A DNA stretch of 40,034 nucleotides from an uncultured Caldisericota bacterium (GTDB taxonomy: Bacteria > Caldisericota > Caldisericia > Caldisericales > Caldisericaceae): assembly GCA_913055585.1 (NCBI GenBank), contig CAJXKN010000003.1:1-40034 (forward strand), read 5' to 3'. Positions 28,527 through 37,732 of the stretch are shown here, piece after piece. A program made the position numbers and the translations under genes. The notes beneath the pieces were generated by a model. The model had not been told where the DNA came from, made no database searches, and worked only from the letters and a program-made list of their open reading frames with translations. Numbering within the stretch: position 1 is the first letter of the stretch; each line of letters begins with the position of its first letter.

Positions 28527-29001
28527 AGCAATACTATTTGTTTCTAACAAACCTGTTACAATAGGGAAGCTAAGAGAAGAACTCCACATCAGTTCAGATA
28601 CAATATTAGAGCTTCTTATGGAGCTTGAAAAAAATTATAAAAATAGAGGTATCAATGTAGTCCTTACCAAAAAGGGATATACGTTTGCTCCAAATGAAAA
28701 GTATAGACGTTTCTTTTCAAAATTTATAGAAAGAAAGCACAGTACACTTTCAAGACAATCTCTTGAAGTTATAGCAATTCTGCTGAACGAAGGAAAGACA
28801 ACAAAGAAAAAGATTGATAAGCTAAGAGGAGTAAATAGTGCGAGGATGATACATAGTCTTTTAAAAAAAGGGTATATTAAAAAGATAAGAGGCAAAGACA
28901 ATTTTTATTACAGTATTACAGATAGTTTTATAAAAAATATGAAACCCGAAGTACGAGAGGCAATACTCAATAGAACATTCTTTAAAAAAGGTATTTCTTA
29001 G
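28495..29001 (+). CDS. scpB: Segregation and condensation protein B
   Basis: YLSAIEAILFVSNKPVTIGKL, LSRQSLEVIAILLNEGKTTKKKIDKLRGVNSARMIHSLLKKGYIKKI. Confidence 0.92.
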   Translation: MKKEEYLSAIEAILFVSNKPVTIGKLREELHISSDTILELLMELEKNYKNRGINVVLTKKGYTFAPNEKYRRFFSKFIERKHSTLSRQSLEVIAILLNEGKTTKKKIDKLRGVNSARMIHSLLKKGYIKKIRGKDNFYYSITDSFIKNMKPEVREAILNRTFFKKGIS

Positions 29002-29037
29002 ATAAAAATAATAGATCTATAAAAGCTATAAAAAATC

Positions 29038-29235
29038 TGTGGATATCTAAAATTACGGTTTAATCAAGCAAAGACGCACACAGTTATGTTAATTATTTGT
29101 TAAAAACTGATTAGATTATCCTGTGGATAATTTAATGCATTATTATATCAGCAATAAGACGCTCTCTTATAAATTGGATACCCTGTCAGCAGTGATTAAA
29201 ACTTATCCACAGCAACTTGTGGATAATGTGGATAA
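29038..29235. promoter_or_regulatory. DnaA-box cluster, candidate oriC
   Basis: TGTGGATAT 29038-29046; TGTGGATAA 29122-29130; TTATCCACA 29203-29211; TGTGGATAA 29218-29226; TGTGGATAA 29227-29235; AT-rich surroundings. Confidence 0.7.
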
Positions 29236-29259
29236 GTTTTGAGACCACAGATCTTCCAT

Positions 29260-29288
29260 TTGACAAATTTATTTTAATTGATTATAAT
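29260..29288 (+). promoter_or_regulatory. Sigma70-type promoter for the ABC sugar transporter operon
   Basis: TTGACA 29260-29265, 17 nt spacer, TATAAT 29283-29288. Confidence 0.85.
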
Positions 29289-29315
29289 ATTGTACATTTA
29301 AGAAAGGAGAGGTAA

Positions 29316-30278
29316 ATGGTAGATGAAGCTGTAATTAAAAAAAGAAAGCGCTTAAAATCTATTAAGGAATACTTAACAGGATATATTTTCATTTCTCCTG
29401 CTACGTTAATCCTTGCCATTTTTGTCATTTTCCCATCTATCTTTGTTTTTTATATTAGTACGCTGAATTGGAATATGATTGGCCCAAAACATTTTGTTGG
29501 TTTAACTAATTATATTAATCTTCTCTTTAGGTCGCCTTATGCCCCGGAATTCTGGCATTCTGTCCTCGTTACTATTGAATATGTTTCAATGAGTGTTCCA
29601 CTCCAGATGGGTGTTTCTCTTGGGCTTGCAGTTCTTCTTATGAAGCCTATAAAATTGAGGGGCTTCTTCAGAACAGGTATTTTTATTGCATATGTAACAC
29701 CCCTGGTTGCAACATCCATTGTATGGATGTGGATGTTCAATCGAGACTATGGTCTCTTTAATGCTATCCTCAAAATGCTCCACTTGCCTACTTCCAGCTG
29801 GCTATTAGGGGTACCTTCTGCGCTTATTTCTATCGTTATATATACATCCTGGCATGAGATAGGATTTTCTACAATTCTTTTTATGGCAGGCCTTACTACT
29901 ATTCCTAAAGAGCTACAGGAAGCAGCTCGTATTGATGGCGCAAATGCTAACGGGGTTTTCTGGAATATTACCTGGCCTATGCTTTCGCCTACCACGTTCT
30001 TTGTTTTAATTATTTCTATGATTGGGGCTTTTAAAATGTTCACTCCTGTCTTCATTCTGACAGGCGAAACCGGAGGACCGTACCATTCAACAACTACTAC
30101 AGGATTCTATCTATATGAATATGCATTCAATTATTGGAAGGCAGGATATGCAAGTGCTGTAGCTGTACTACTATTTTTGATTATCTTTGCTCTTACTTTG
30201 CTTAATATGAAATTTACCGGGAGAAAAGTTTTCTATGCAGGAGAAACATCTACAGGAGGGACTAATGAAACGGCATAA
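29316..30278 (+). CDS. Carbohydrate ABC transporter permease (MalF/UgpA type)
   Basis: GYIFISPATLILAIFVIFPSIFVFYIST; EAA loop IPKELQEAARIDGANANGVFWNITWPMLSPT. Confidence 0.93.
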   Translation: MVDEAVIKKRKRLKSIKEYLTGYIFISPATLILAIFVIFPSIFVFYISTLNWNMIGPKHFVGLTNYINLLFRSPYAPEFWHSVLVTIEYVSMSVPLQMGVSLGLAVLLMKPIKLRGFFRTGIFIAYVTPLVATSIVWMWMFNRDYGLFNAILKMLHLPTSSWLLGVPSALISIVIYTSWHEIGFSTILFMAGLTTIPKELQEAARIDGANANGVFWNITWPMLSPTTFFVLIISMIGAFKMFTPVFILTGETGGPYHSTTTTGFYLYEYAFNYWKAGYASAVAVLLFLIIFALTLLNMKFTGRKVFYAGETSTGGTNETA

Positions 30279-31107
30279 AAAAATAAAAATATCTTCCATT
30301 CTTACTTATGTAATCCTTACAGCTGCCTTGATATTCACTGCTTTTCCTTTCTATTGGATGGTTGTTTCTTCGTTGAACAAGCCAGGCAGCTTATTTGCAT
30401 TCCCCCCAAAACTCATACCTGATTTTTACTTTAAGAATTACATTACTATGTGGCATAATGCACCAGGTGGTTACTCTTGGTGGCGTTTTATCTGGAATAC
30501 TGTATTTATTGCAACCACCACGACAGCGCTTTCAGTTTTTAACTCTACTCTTGCAGGTTTTGCCTTTGCAAAGATCAAATTTCCATTGCGTGACAAGATA
30601 TTCTTATTTCTTTTAGGGCTTATGATGATCCCTGGAGAAATGCTGCTTATCCCTAACTATGTTATCCTAAAGCATCTACATTGGTTGAATACGTACCAGG
30701 CAATGATTGTTCCATGGGGTGCAAGCGTATTTGGTATATTTCTTGCAAGACAATCTTTCAAAACACTTCCCAATGAACTCTGGGAAGCAGCTCAGGTGGA
30801 TGGATGCTCAATATGGAGATACTTCTTTTCCATTGCAGTACCACTTGCAAAGCCTACTCTTTTAACACTTGCTCTATTTGTTTTTTTAGGAAGCTGGAAT
30901 TCATTTCTCTGGCCATTAATTGTAGCAAGAAGTTATGCAATTATGCCGCTTGAAGTTGCTCTAAGATCTTTTATTGGAGCAGAGGGAACTGATTGGGGGC
31001 CTCTTACTGCTGCATCTACAATGGCAACAGTCCCTGTGCTTATTGTGTTCCTCATCTTCCAGCAGCAATTTATAGAAGGTATATCAAAGGGGGCTTTAAA
31101 AGGTTAA
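30265..31107 (+). CDS. Carbohydrate ABC transporter permease (MalG/UgpE type)
   Basis: FPFYWMVVSSLNKPG, EAA loop LPNELWEAAQVDGCSIWRYFFSIAVPLAKPT. Start placed at ATG 30265 after GGAGGG. Confidence 0.93.
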   Translation: MKRHKKIKISSILTYVILTAALIFTAFPFYWMVVSSLNKPGSLFAFPPKLIPDFYFKNYITMWHNAPGGYSWWRFIWNTVFIATTTTALSVFNSTLAGFAFAKIKFPLRDKIFLFLLGLMMIPGEMLLIPNYVILKHLHWLNTYQAMIVPWGASVFGIFLARQSFKTLPNELWEAAQVDGCSIWRYFFSIAVPLAKPTLLTLALFVFLGSWNSFLWPLIVARSYAIMPLEVALRSFIGAEGTDWGPLTAASTMATVPVLIVFLIFQQQFIEGISKGALKG

Positions 31108-31152
31108 ATATGTGTTTTAAAAAAAATAATATAATAAAAGGAGGTGTTTTTT

Positions 31153-32814
31153 ATGAAAAAAGTTGTTGCACTTATTGTAGCTCTTCTTCTCGTTGGAACA
31201 GTAGTAGTACCTATTACAAGAACAGCTGCAGAAAATGTCACCACTGTAAAGATTTACATCGGTAAACCAACAGCGTATGTAAACGGTGTAGAGAAGAGTT
31301 TAGACCAACCGCCTGTTATTATGAACAACAGGACAATGGTGCCTATCAGGTTTGTAACTGAGGCGATGGGTGCGAAGGTAGATTGGAATGGTAAGGAAAG
31401 GAAGGTTACCATTACTCTGGGCAGTAACGTTGCTATTCTAAAGATTGGTGATGTAAAAGCTCAAGCAAATGGTTATGATGTGTATCTTGATGCAGCACCA
31501 ACGATTATTGTAAAGACATCAAGGACAGTGGTTCCGGTAAGATTCGTTGCTGAGACCTTGGGAATGGATGTAAAATGGAATGGTACAGAGCGTTCTGTAA
31601 CAATTAAGTATTCACCCGAATGGAAACCTGTTGAAGTGAGTTTCTGGCATGCAATGAATTACAAACAAGGTACAGTTCTTGGTGAAATGATTAAAGAATT
31701 TAATGCTACTCATCCAAGAATTGAGATTAAAGGTACAGCTTTCTCAAATTATGGTGCTCTACAGCAGAAGACTATTGCAGCAATAACTGGTGGAACACCA
31801 CCTGTTCTTACTCAGGCTTATGAGAACTGGGTGGCACAGTACATTACTGGCGGCTATCTTACCCCTATAGAAAAGTTTATTAATGGCCCTGATGGAATAC
31901 TTCCAAAGGATAGGAAAGATTTCTTTGCCAATATGTGGGCTGATGGCTATCTGCCAGATGGCAAAATGTGGATGTTACCATTCAATAAGAGTAACATTGT
32001 AATGTACTACAATCCAGATATGCTTAAAGCGAATGGAATTACTGCTCCTCCGAAAACGTGGGACGAGTTTGAAAAGGATTGCAAATTGCTTACAAAAGCA
32101 GATGGAAGTCAATGGGGTTGCTCTATGACTCCTTCCGTAGATTTATGGTATGCACGTGTATATGAGTATGGAGGAAAAGTTCTTAACAGAGATTATACAG
32201 ATGTTGCATTTGATAAAACAGATGCAGCACTTAATGCAACAAAAGCAATGAATGATATGGTACAGAATAAGTATATCCATATCACTACAGGATACAATTA
32301 TCAGACTGACTTTGGTAATGAAAAATGTGCTTTCTGCTTTGCAAGTGTTGCAAGTTATGTATGGATTAACAAAGCCGTGGCTGGAAAATTCACAATCTCA
32401 GAAGCACCGCTGCCAGCAGGTCCTGCAGGTCAGCATTCCGTTATGTATGGAACGAACGTAGTAATATTTGGCGCAACACATACTCCAGAGGAGCAAAATG
32501 GTGCATGGAAGTTCGTAAAATGGTTTACTGAGCCAAGGCAAACAGCACGATGGGCAATGGGCACAGGTTATCTACCTGTAAGGAAATCTGCTCTTGATCT
32601 TCCCGAAATGAAAGAATACCTTACGAACCATCCTGAGATAAAAGCTGGCTATGATCAACTTGCTAATTGCGTTGTTCAGCCTCCAATCTCCGCCTGGAAT
32701 CAATCCAGAGGCGATGTGAGTGCAGAGCTTCAAAAGATCTATCTTGGTAAAATCTCTCCCGAGGATGGCCTTAAAGAGCTTGCTGTAAAGATCAGAGCAA
32801 ACCTTCACAGATAA
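31153..32814 (+). CDS. Extracellular solute-binding protein with N-terminal copper amine oxidase-like stalk domain
   Basis: Signal peptide; VNGVEKSLDQPPVIMNNRTMVPIRFVTEAMGAKVDWNGKERKVTI and TSRTVVPVRFVAETLGMDVKWNGTERSVTI (PF07833-like); then VEVSFWHAMNYKQGTVLGEMIKEFNATHPRIEIKG...MLPFNKSNIVMYYNPDMLKANGI. Confidence 0.9.
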   Translation: MKKVVALIVALLLVGTVVVPITRTAAENVTTVKIYIGKPTAYVNGVEKSLDQPPVIMNNRTMVPIRFVTEAMGAKVDWNGKERKVTITLGSNVAILKIGDVKAQANGYDVYLDAAPTIIVKTSRTVVPVRFVAETLGMDVKWNGTERSVTIKYSPEWKPVEVSFWHAMNYKQGTVLGEMIKEFNATHPRIEIKGTAFSNYGALQQKTIAAITGGTPPVLTQAYENWVAQYITGGYLTPIEKFINGPDGILPKDRKDFFANMWADGYLPDGKMWMLPFNKSNIVMYYNPDMLKANGITAPPKTWDEFEKDCKLLTKADGSQWGCSMTPSVDLWYARVYEYGGKVLNRDYTDVAFDKTDAALNATKAMNDMVQNKYIHITTGYNYQTDFGNEKCAFCFASVASYVWINKAVAGKFTISEAPLPAGPAGQHSVMYGTNVVIFGATHTPEEQNGAWKFVKWFTEPRQTARWAMGTGYLPVRKSALDLPEMKEYLTNHPEIKAGYDQLANCVVQPPISAWNQSRGDVSAELQKIYLGKISPEDGLKELAVKIRANLHR

Positions 32815-32840
32815 TAAGTTTTTAGCAAAATGAGTATTTC

Positions 32841-32871
32841 TGCCTCCGCAAAGAGCGGAGGCATTTTATTT
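32841..32871 (+). terminator. Rho-independent terminator between convergent genes
   Basis: TGCCTCCGC-AAAGA-GCGGAGGCA followed by TTTTATT. Confidence 0.85.
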
Positions 32872-33885
32872 CTGATTAATTTTTGTTGTATCTTGAGAAA
32901 ACTCTTTTTTCTCCAGATCAGAAGGTTTTGGAGCAGCTTCTTTATTATCTTTTTTTGGTGTTTTTAATACGTCAGTAGATTTATCAGAGATTTTCTCTTT
33001 TTCAATTATTTTTTTTGCCTTTGGTTTTGGGACTGTTTCTGCAGGTTTCTTTTCTTTTTTATTTATTATATGTTTTTTTACAACAGAGGCTAACTCACCT
33101 TTAATTAATCCTTTATATATCATTGAATTTACAAATATTCTACTACTCATAGCAATAAGTAGTGTAGATAAACCGAAAATTACAGCATACGAGAGAACAA
33201 CAATAACGAAATATCTATCTGTAGTAAGAATAGAAGAAAAATTGAAGTTAGTCTCAATGAGCTTCCCCAACAAAAAATAAATACAGATTGAAGAAAAACC
33301 AATGAGAAATCCTGATATTTCATTAAATGAGAAGATAGCAAGCAGAAAACTTAGAACGATGAGTAGCTCAAGATAGGTGAGATAGTATGGGAGAACAATC
33401 AAAACGTTGCTTTCAGAAACCGTGATGATGCTGGCAACAAGAAGTACAAACAGAAAAAATATAACAGGAAAAGCTAATCCTATTCCTCCTCTTTTGTGTA
33501 ATTTTGAAATTTTCTGTTTGTTTCTTAAGATAAAATTCCTCCCTATACTCAGGAAAATAGCAGAAATAATAGAAAAGAACGCTAATATTATAAAAAAGAC
33601 AATTCTCTGGATGGTCAAAGCTGAATAAACCGTATAAAAACGAAGAAATAATTTGATACCAATGTAGGATAAAGAATAGAGAAATATAATTAAAATATCT
33701 ATGCCAAAGTTGTTGGAAATAGAAACAAGGAGGAGCACAATAAACAGAGAGATAAGAATCGTAGCAAAAGGAATATTAACGATGTTCCATTGATTGAGGT
33801 TGAAGCGAGGAATCACTTCCTCACCCCAACCTACGAGAACACCAAATATGATACTTAAACTTACAAGCGAAATCTTTTTTCTCAC
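32866..33885 (-). CDS. Uncharacterised multi-TM membrane protein with charged Lys/Glu/Pro-rich C-terminal tail
   Basis: Long hydrophobic segments across the first ~250 aa, then a low-complexity tail KPAETVPKPKAKKIIEKEK...; no family recognised. Confidence 0.65.
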   Translation of the reverse strand: MRKKISLVSLSIIFGVLVGWGEEVIPRFNLNQWNIVNIPFATILISLFIVLLLVSISNNFGIDILIIFLYSLSYIGIKLFLRFYTVYSALTIQRIVFFIILAFFSIISAIFLSIGRNFILRNKQKISKLHKRGGIGLAFPVIFFLFVLLVASIITVSESNVLIVLPYYLTYLELLIVLSFLLAIFSFNEISGFLIGFSSICIYFLLGKLIETNFNFSSILTTDRYFVIVVLSYAVIFGLSTLLIAMSSRIFVNSMIYKGLIKGELASVVKKHIINKKEKKPAETVPKPKAKKIIEKEKISDKSTDVLKTPKKDNKEAAPKPSDLEKKEFSQDTTKINQK

Positions 33886-33888
33886 TTT

Positions 33889-35256
33889 TTACTCAAATTT
33901 TTCTATAAAAGATTTATAAGCAAGATAGGAAGAATAAATGTCTGCTTTTGATGCAAGCTCAAATGGTGCATGCATAGAAAGTAGTGCAGGGCCCGCATCA
34001 ATTGTTTCTATACCACGCTTTGCCATAAATTTAGCAATCGTTCCTCCACCACCAATATCTACTTTTCCTAATTCTCCTACCTGCCAGGGCACATTATTTT
34101 CATTTAATAAGCTGCGCACTTTGTATACGAGCTCAGCAGAAGCGTCACTCGAGCTATACTTTCCACCAGAACCCGTGAACTTTGTTATAACAATGCCGTG
34201 ACCAAATATCGCTGAATTCTGCTCTTCAAAAACATCCCGATATAGAGGATCCAATGCTGCATTTACATCAGCAGAAAGGCAAGACGAGTTATGCAATACC
34301 TCTCTTGCTGATAGCTCTTTTATACCTTTAAGCTTTATATACTTTTCAATGGCATATTCAAGAAAATCACTCTGCGAACCAGTAATACCATCACTTCCAA
34401 TTTCTTCCTTATCCATAAGAAGTATCATTGCGGATTTTTCCAGATCGTTTGCATTAAATAAGGCTTGATAGGCAGTATACGCACATACTTTATCATCATG
34501 ACCGTATCCTGTAAGCACACTTCTATCGAATCCAACATCTCTTGCAGGACCCGCAGGTACAAGAGTTAATTCGGAGGAGATGAAGTCTTCTTCCACAATA
34601 CCATATTCTTTATGAAGCAGATTAAGAATATATTTTTTAAATCTGTTCTTCTCCTTTTCATCCTCAATGGGAATACTTCCAACGATGGGATCCAGAGACT
34701 CGCCAACTATTGCCTCCTTCACAGGTTTCTCCATTTGTTTTCTTGCAAGGTGCGGAAGCAAATCTGAAATGACAAATACAGGATCTTCGTTAGATTCACC
34801 AATCGATACAGAAAGTTCTTTACCATCCTTTAACATTATAACACCATGCAAGGCAAGCGGGAGCGTAACCCATTGATACTTTTTAATACCACCATAGTAG
34901 TGTGTTTTAAACATAGCTACATCAAAACCTTCATACAATGGATTTTGCTTGATATCAACCCGTGGCGAGTCTATATGTGCTACAATAAAGTTAATTCCCT
35001 TTTCTAATGGAGCTTTACCTTTCTTGAAAATAAAGATATTTTTTTTATTATTAATCGCTAAGAAATTGTTACTGTTGTACTCACTGCTGAATAAATCCAC
35101 ATAGCCACGTTTAATGGCATTTTCCTTTACAGTTTCTACAACCTCTCTTTCTGTTTTACAAGCAGTAATGAACTGCTTGTATTGCTCTGAAAAATTCATA
35201 ACCTCGCTTCTGTCCAACAAAAGCCAAGCATTCTTTGTTTTGTATTCTATATTCAT
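33889..35256 (-). CDS. M18-family aminopeptidase
   Basis: NFIVAHIDSPRVDIKQNPLYE, YYGGIKKYQWVTLPLALHGVI, GYGHDDKVCAYTAYQAL, MDKEEIGSDGITGSQS, SCLSADVNAALDP, GGGGTIAKFMAKRGIETIDAGPALLSMHAPFELASKAD. Confidence 0.95.
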   Translation of the reverse strand: MNIEYKTKNAWLLLDRSEVMNFSEQYKQFITACKTEREVVETVKENAIKRGYVDLFSSEYNSNNFLAINNKKNIFIFKKGKAPLEKGINFIVAHIDSPRVDIKQNPLYEGFDVAMFKTHYYGGIKKYQWVTLPLALHGVIMLKDGKELSVSIGESNEDPVFVISDLLPHLARKQMEKPVKEAIVGESLDPIVGSIPIEDEKEKNRFKKYILNLLHKEYGIVEEDFISSELTLVPAGPARDVGFDRSVLTGYGHDDKVCAYTAYQALFNANDLEKSAMILLMDKEEIGSDGITGSQSDFLEYAIEKYIKLKGIKELSAREVLHNSSCLSADVNAALDPLYRDVFEEQNSAIFGHGIVITKFTGSGGKYSSSDASAELVYKVRSLLNENNVPWQVGELGKVDIGGGGTIAKFMAKRGIETIDAGPALLSMHAPFELASKADIYSSYLAYKSFIEKFE

Positions 35257-35329
35257 TATTCACCTCCATCAAATTATAGAGTTATTTGCATAAAAATCAA
35301 TTATATGTAAAATGATTTAAGGAGAAAAA

Positions 35330-35869
35330 ATGTCGCTAAAAGGAGATTTAAAAGATTTTGGATTAGAGGAGCTCATCCAAGCTATACAAAACGGAAAGAA
35401 AAGCGGTAAATTAGAGATAAGAGGAGAGATGGGCATATATGGGATTTTTTTTGAAAACGGTCAAATCATACATGCCTTTGCTCCATTTGCCATAGGCTTG
35501 GAGGCAATAAAAGATGCATTTCTTGAAATTAATGGGCACTTCTCCCTAATAGAGAATCTCATTCTTCCTCCAAGAACAATTAAAAAAAATAATATGTCGC
35601 TACTTATGGATGGTATTAAAGCAAGGGAGGAATGTAAAAATGTACTGAAATATATTAAGAAAGACACAATAGTTTCTGTCTCTTCTGATGCTAATATAGA
35701 TTATGTTGAAGCCAAAGAATGGAAAGTATTAAGATATATTATTGTTAATAAAAGACTCACTATATTAGATATTCTTGAAAAAACTAATTTAACGTACTAT
35801 AATGTATGTAAAGCGTTAAATAATCTGCTTGAAAAAAAATTAATTACAATGGAGGTAGCAAATGGATGA
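35330..35869 (+). CDS. DUF4388 (PATAN-like) domain protein
   Basis: LKGDLKDFGLEELIQAIQNGKKSGKLEIRGEMGIYGIFFENGQIIHAFAP. Confidence 0.8.
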   Translation: MSLKGDLKDFGLEELIQAIQNGKKSGKLEIRGEMGIYGIFFENGQIIHAFAPFAIGLEAIKDAFLEINGHFSLIENLILPPRTIKKNNMSLLMDGIKAREECKNVLKYIKKDTIVSVSSDANIDYVEAKEWKVLRYIIVNKRLTILDILEKTNLTYYNVCKALNNLLEKKLITMEVANG

Positions 35870-36350
35870 AGGGAAGCTCTCCAAAACTCAAATTGTTCTT
35901 ACAGCTGAAGAACAAAAGAAGTTAGATGAGAGTTTTGGAGAGTATTTAGTAGAATCGGAATCAAAAGAAATCATTCTTTTGAATAAGAGTGGTGAGCTCA
36001 TAGCAAAAACAGGTGATATTACGTCAGATGCAGCAGTAACTGTTTCAGCACTTGCAGCAGGTGTATTTTCTGCAACAAATGAGCTTGCACGCATCCTTGG
36101 AGAAAAGGAATTTACTGTTACATTTCATCAAGGGAAAGAAACGAATATCCACATATCTCTTATTACTCCAAATACACTCCTCGCAGTTGTCTTTGATAAT
36201 ACAGCACCAATAGGAGCAATTAGATTCTGGGCAAAAAAGATAGGAAATACAATAAAAGGGATCATAGAAAATGCAGAGCGGAGAGGTTCACAAAAACCAT
36301 CTCCAGAATTGAAAAAAGAATTAAAAAATGAAATAGATAATCTATTCTGA
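35862..36350 (+). CDS. Roadblock/LC7-domain protein (MglB-like)
   Basis: EIILLNKSGELIAKTGDITSDAAVTVSALAAGVFSATNELARILGEKEFTVTFHQGKETNIHISLITPNTLLAVVFDN. Confidence 0.85.
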   Translation: MDEGKLSKTQIVLTAEEQKKLDESFGEYLVESESKEIILLNKSGELIAKTGDITSDAAVTVSALAAGVFSATNELARILGEKEFTVTFHQGKETNIHISLITPNTLLAVVFDNTAPIGAIRFWAKKIGNTIKGIIENAERRGSQKPSPELKKELKNEIDNLF

Positions 36351-36369
36351 CAGATTCTGAACTGTACAT

Positions 36370-36948
36370 ATGAGTGTTATAAACTTTGCAAGAAAGGAAA
36401 TTTCTTTTAAGATTGTATATTATGGTCCTGCAATGAGTGGGAAAACAACAAACTTAAGATTTATATATAGCTCTCTTCCTGGAAAGGTAAAAGGTAATTT
36501 TACAACTATTGCTACAGAGACAGAAAGAACTCTGTTTTTTGATTTTCTTCCGCTTGAGTTGGGTATGATAAAGGGATTCAAAATACGCCTTAGTTTGTAC
36601 ACAGTCCCAGGGCAATACATTTATAAGCTTACAAGAAAGTCTGTATTAAGAGATACGGATGGACTAATTTTTGTTGCAGATTCGCAGCAAAGCAAAGTGG
36701 AGGAAAATATCAAAAGTTTTAATGATATGGTGGAAAACCTCCAGGAATTTGGAGAAAATATAGAAAACATTCCACTTGTACTACAATACAACAAAAGAGA
36801 TCTAAATCCGATTTTACCTGTGTATGAGATGGAAAGATTGTTAAATAAAGAAGGCAAATATCAGCATTATGAAGCTATTGCAATAAATGGGACAGGAGTC
36901 ATTGCAAGCTTGAAAGCTATAACGAAGTTGGTAGTGTCAAAAATATAA
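36370..36948 (+). CDS. MglA-like small GTPase
   Basis: KIVYYGPAMSGKTTNLRFIY, TLFFDFLPLELGMIKGFKIRLSLYTVPGQYIY, VLQYNKRDL. Confidence 0.92.
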   Translation: MSVINFARKEISFKIVYYGPAMSGKTTNLRFIYSSLPGKVKGNFTTIATETERTLFFDFLPLELGMIKGFKIRLSLYTVPGQYIYKLTRKSVLRDTDGLIFVADSQQSKVEENIKSFNDMVENLQEFGENIENIPLVLQYNKRDLNPILPVYEMERLLNKEGKYQHYEAIAINGTGVIASLKAITKLVVSKI

Positions 36949-36951
36949 AAA

Positions 36952-37584
36952 ATGAAATTGCCAAAATTCATAGGTGTTGCAGGAGGTACCGGTTCAGGTA
37001 AAACAACTGTTTCTAAAATCGTTCAAAAAAGCTTTGGAAAAGAGAAAGCTTCTATCATCTCTATGGATGCATATTACAAAGATTTTGCTGATCTTTCACT
37101 TGAAGAGAGAAAGAAAATCAATTATGATCATCCGGATGCATTTGATACAGAACTTTTTTTATCACACCTCAGAGCACTCAAAATGGGAAAATGTATAGAT
37201 ATACCCGTATACTCATTTTATGAATATAAAAGAACTGATATAAAACAACATCTCTGTCCGACTCCTATCATTATTACAGAAGGAATGCTGCTTTTTTATA
37301 ACAGAGAGATAAGAGATATATTTGACATTAAAATTTTTATTGACACTGATCCTGATGTGCGCATCATTCGGCGCATACAGAGGGATGTATTAGAAAGAGG
37401 AAGAACTCTTGAATCAGTAATAAATCAATATTTAGATACGGTGCGTCCTATGCACATTCAATTTGTAGAGCCAACAAAGAGATTTGCTGACATTATTATA
37501 CCCCGCGGAGGACACAACAAAGTTGCAATGGATATTATCATTGCAAAAATCAAATCCATTCTCCATCAGTACGAAAAAAACTAA
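36952..37584 (+). CDS. udk: Uridine kinase
   Basis: IGVAGGTGSGKTTVSKIV, DAYYKD, NYDHPDAFDTELFLSHL, PVYSFYEYKRTD, RRIQRDVLERGRTLESVINQYLDTVRPMHIQFVEPTKRFADIIIPRGG. Confidence 0.93.
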   Translation: MKLPKFIGVAGGTGSGKTTVSKIVQKSFGKEKASIISMDAYYKDFADLSLEERKKINYDHPDAFDTELFLSHLRALKMGKCIDIPVYSFYEYKRTDIKQHLCPTPIIITEGMLLFYNREIRDIFDIKIFIDTDPDVRIIRRIQRDVLERGRTLESVINQYLDTVRPMHIQFVEPTKRFADIIIPRGGHNKVAMDIIIAKIKSILHQYEKN

Positions 37585-37593
37585 GAAAACTTA

Positions 37594-37680
37594 TGGTGCC
37601 GGGGACCGGAATCGAACCGGTACGATGTCACCATCGCGGGATTTTAAGTCCCGTGCGTCTGCCAGTTCCGCCACCCCGGC
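37594..37680 (-). tRNA. tRNA-Leu(TAA), CCA encoded
   Basis: Reverse complement GCCGGGGTGGCGGAACTGGCAGACGCACGGGACTTAAAATCCCGCGATGGTGACATCGTACCGGTTCGATTCCGGTCCCCGGCACCA; anticodon loop CTTAAAA, long variable arm, GGTTCGATTCC T-arm. Confidence 0.96.
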
Positions 37681-37732
37681 TTATTCAACTGACATTACTT
37701 CAGCTCAAGTATAATGAAGTAACATATTTTTG

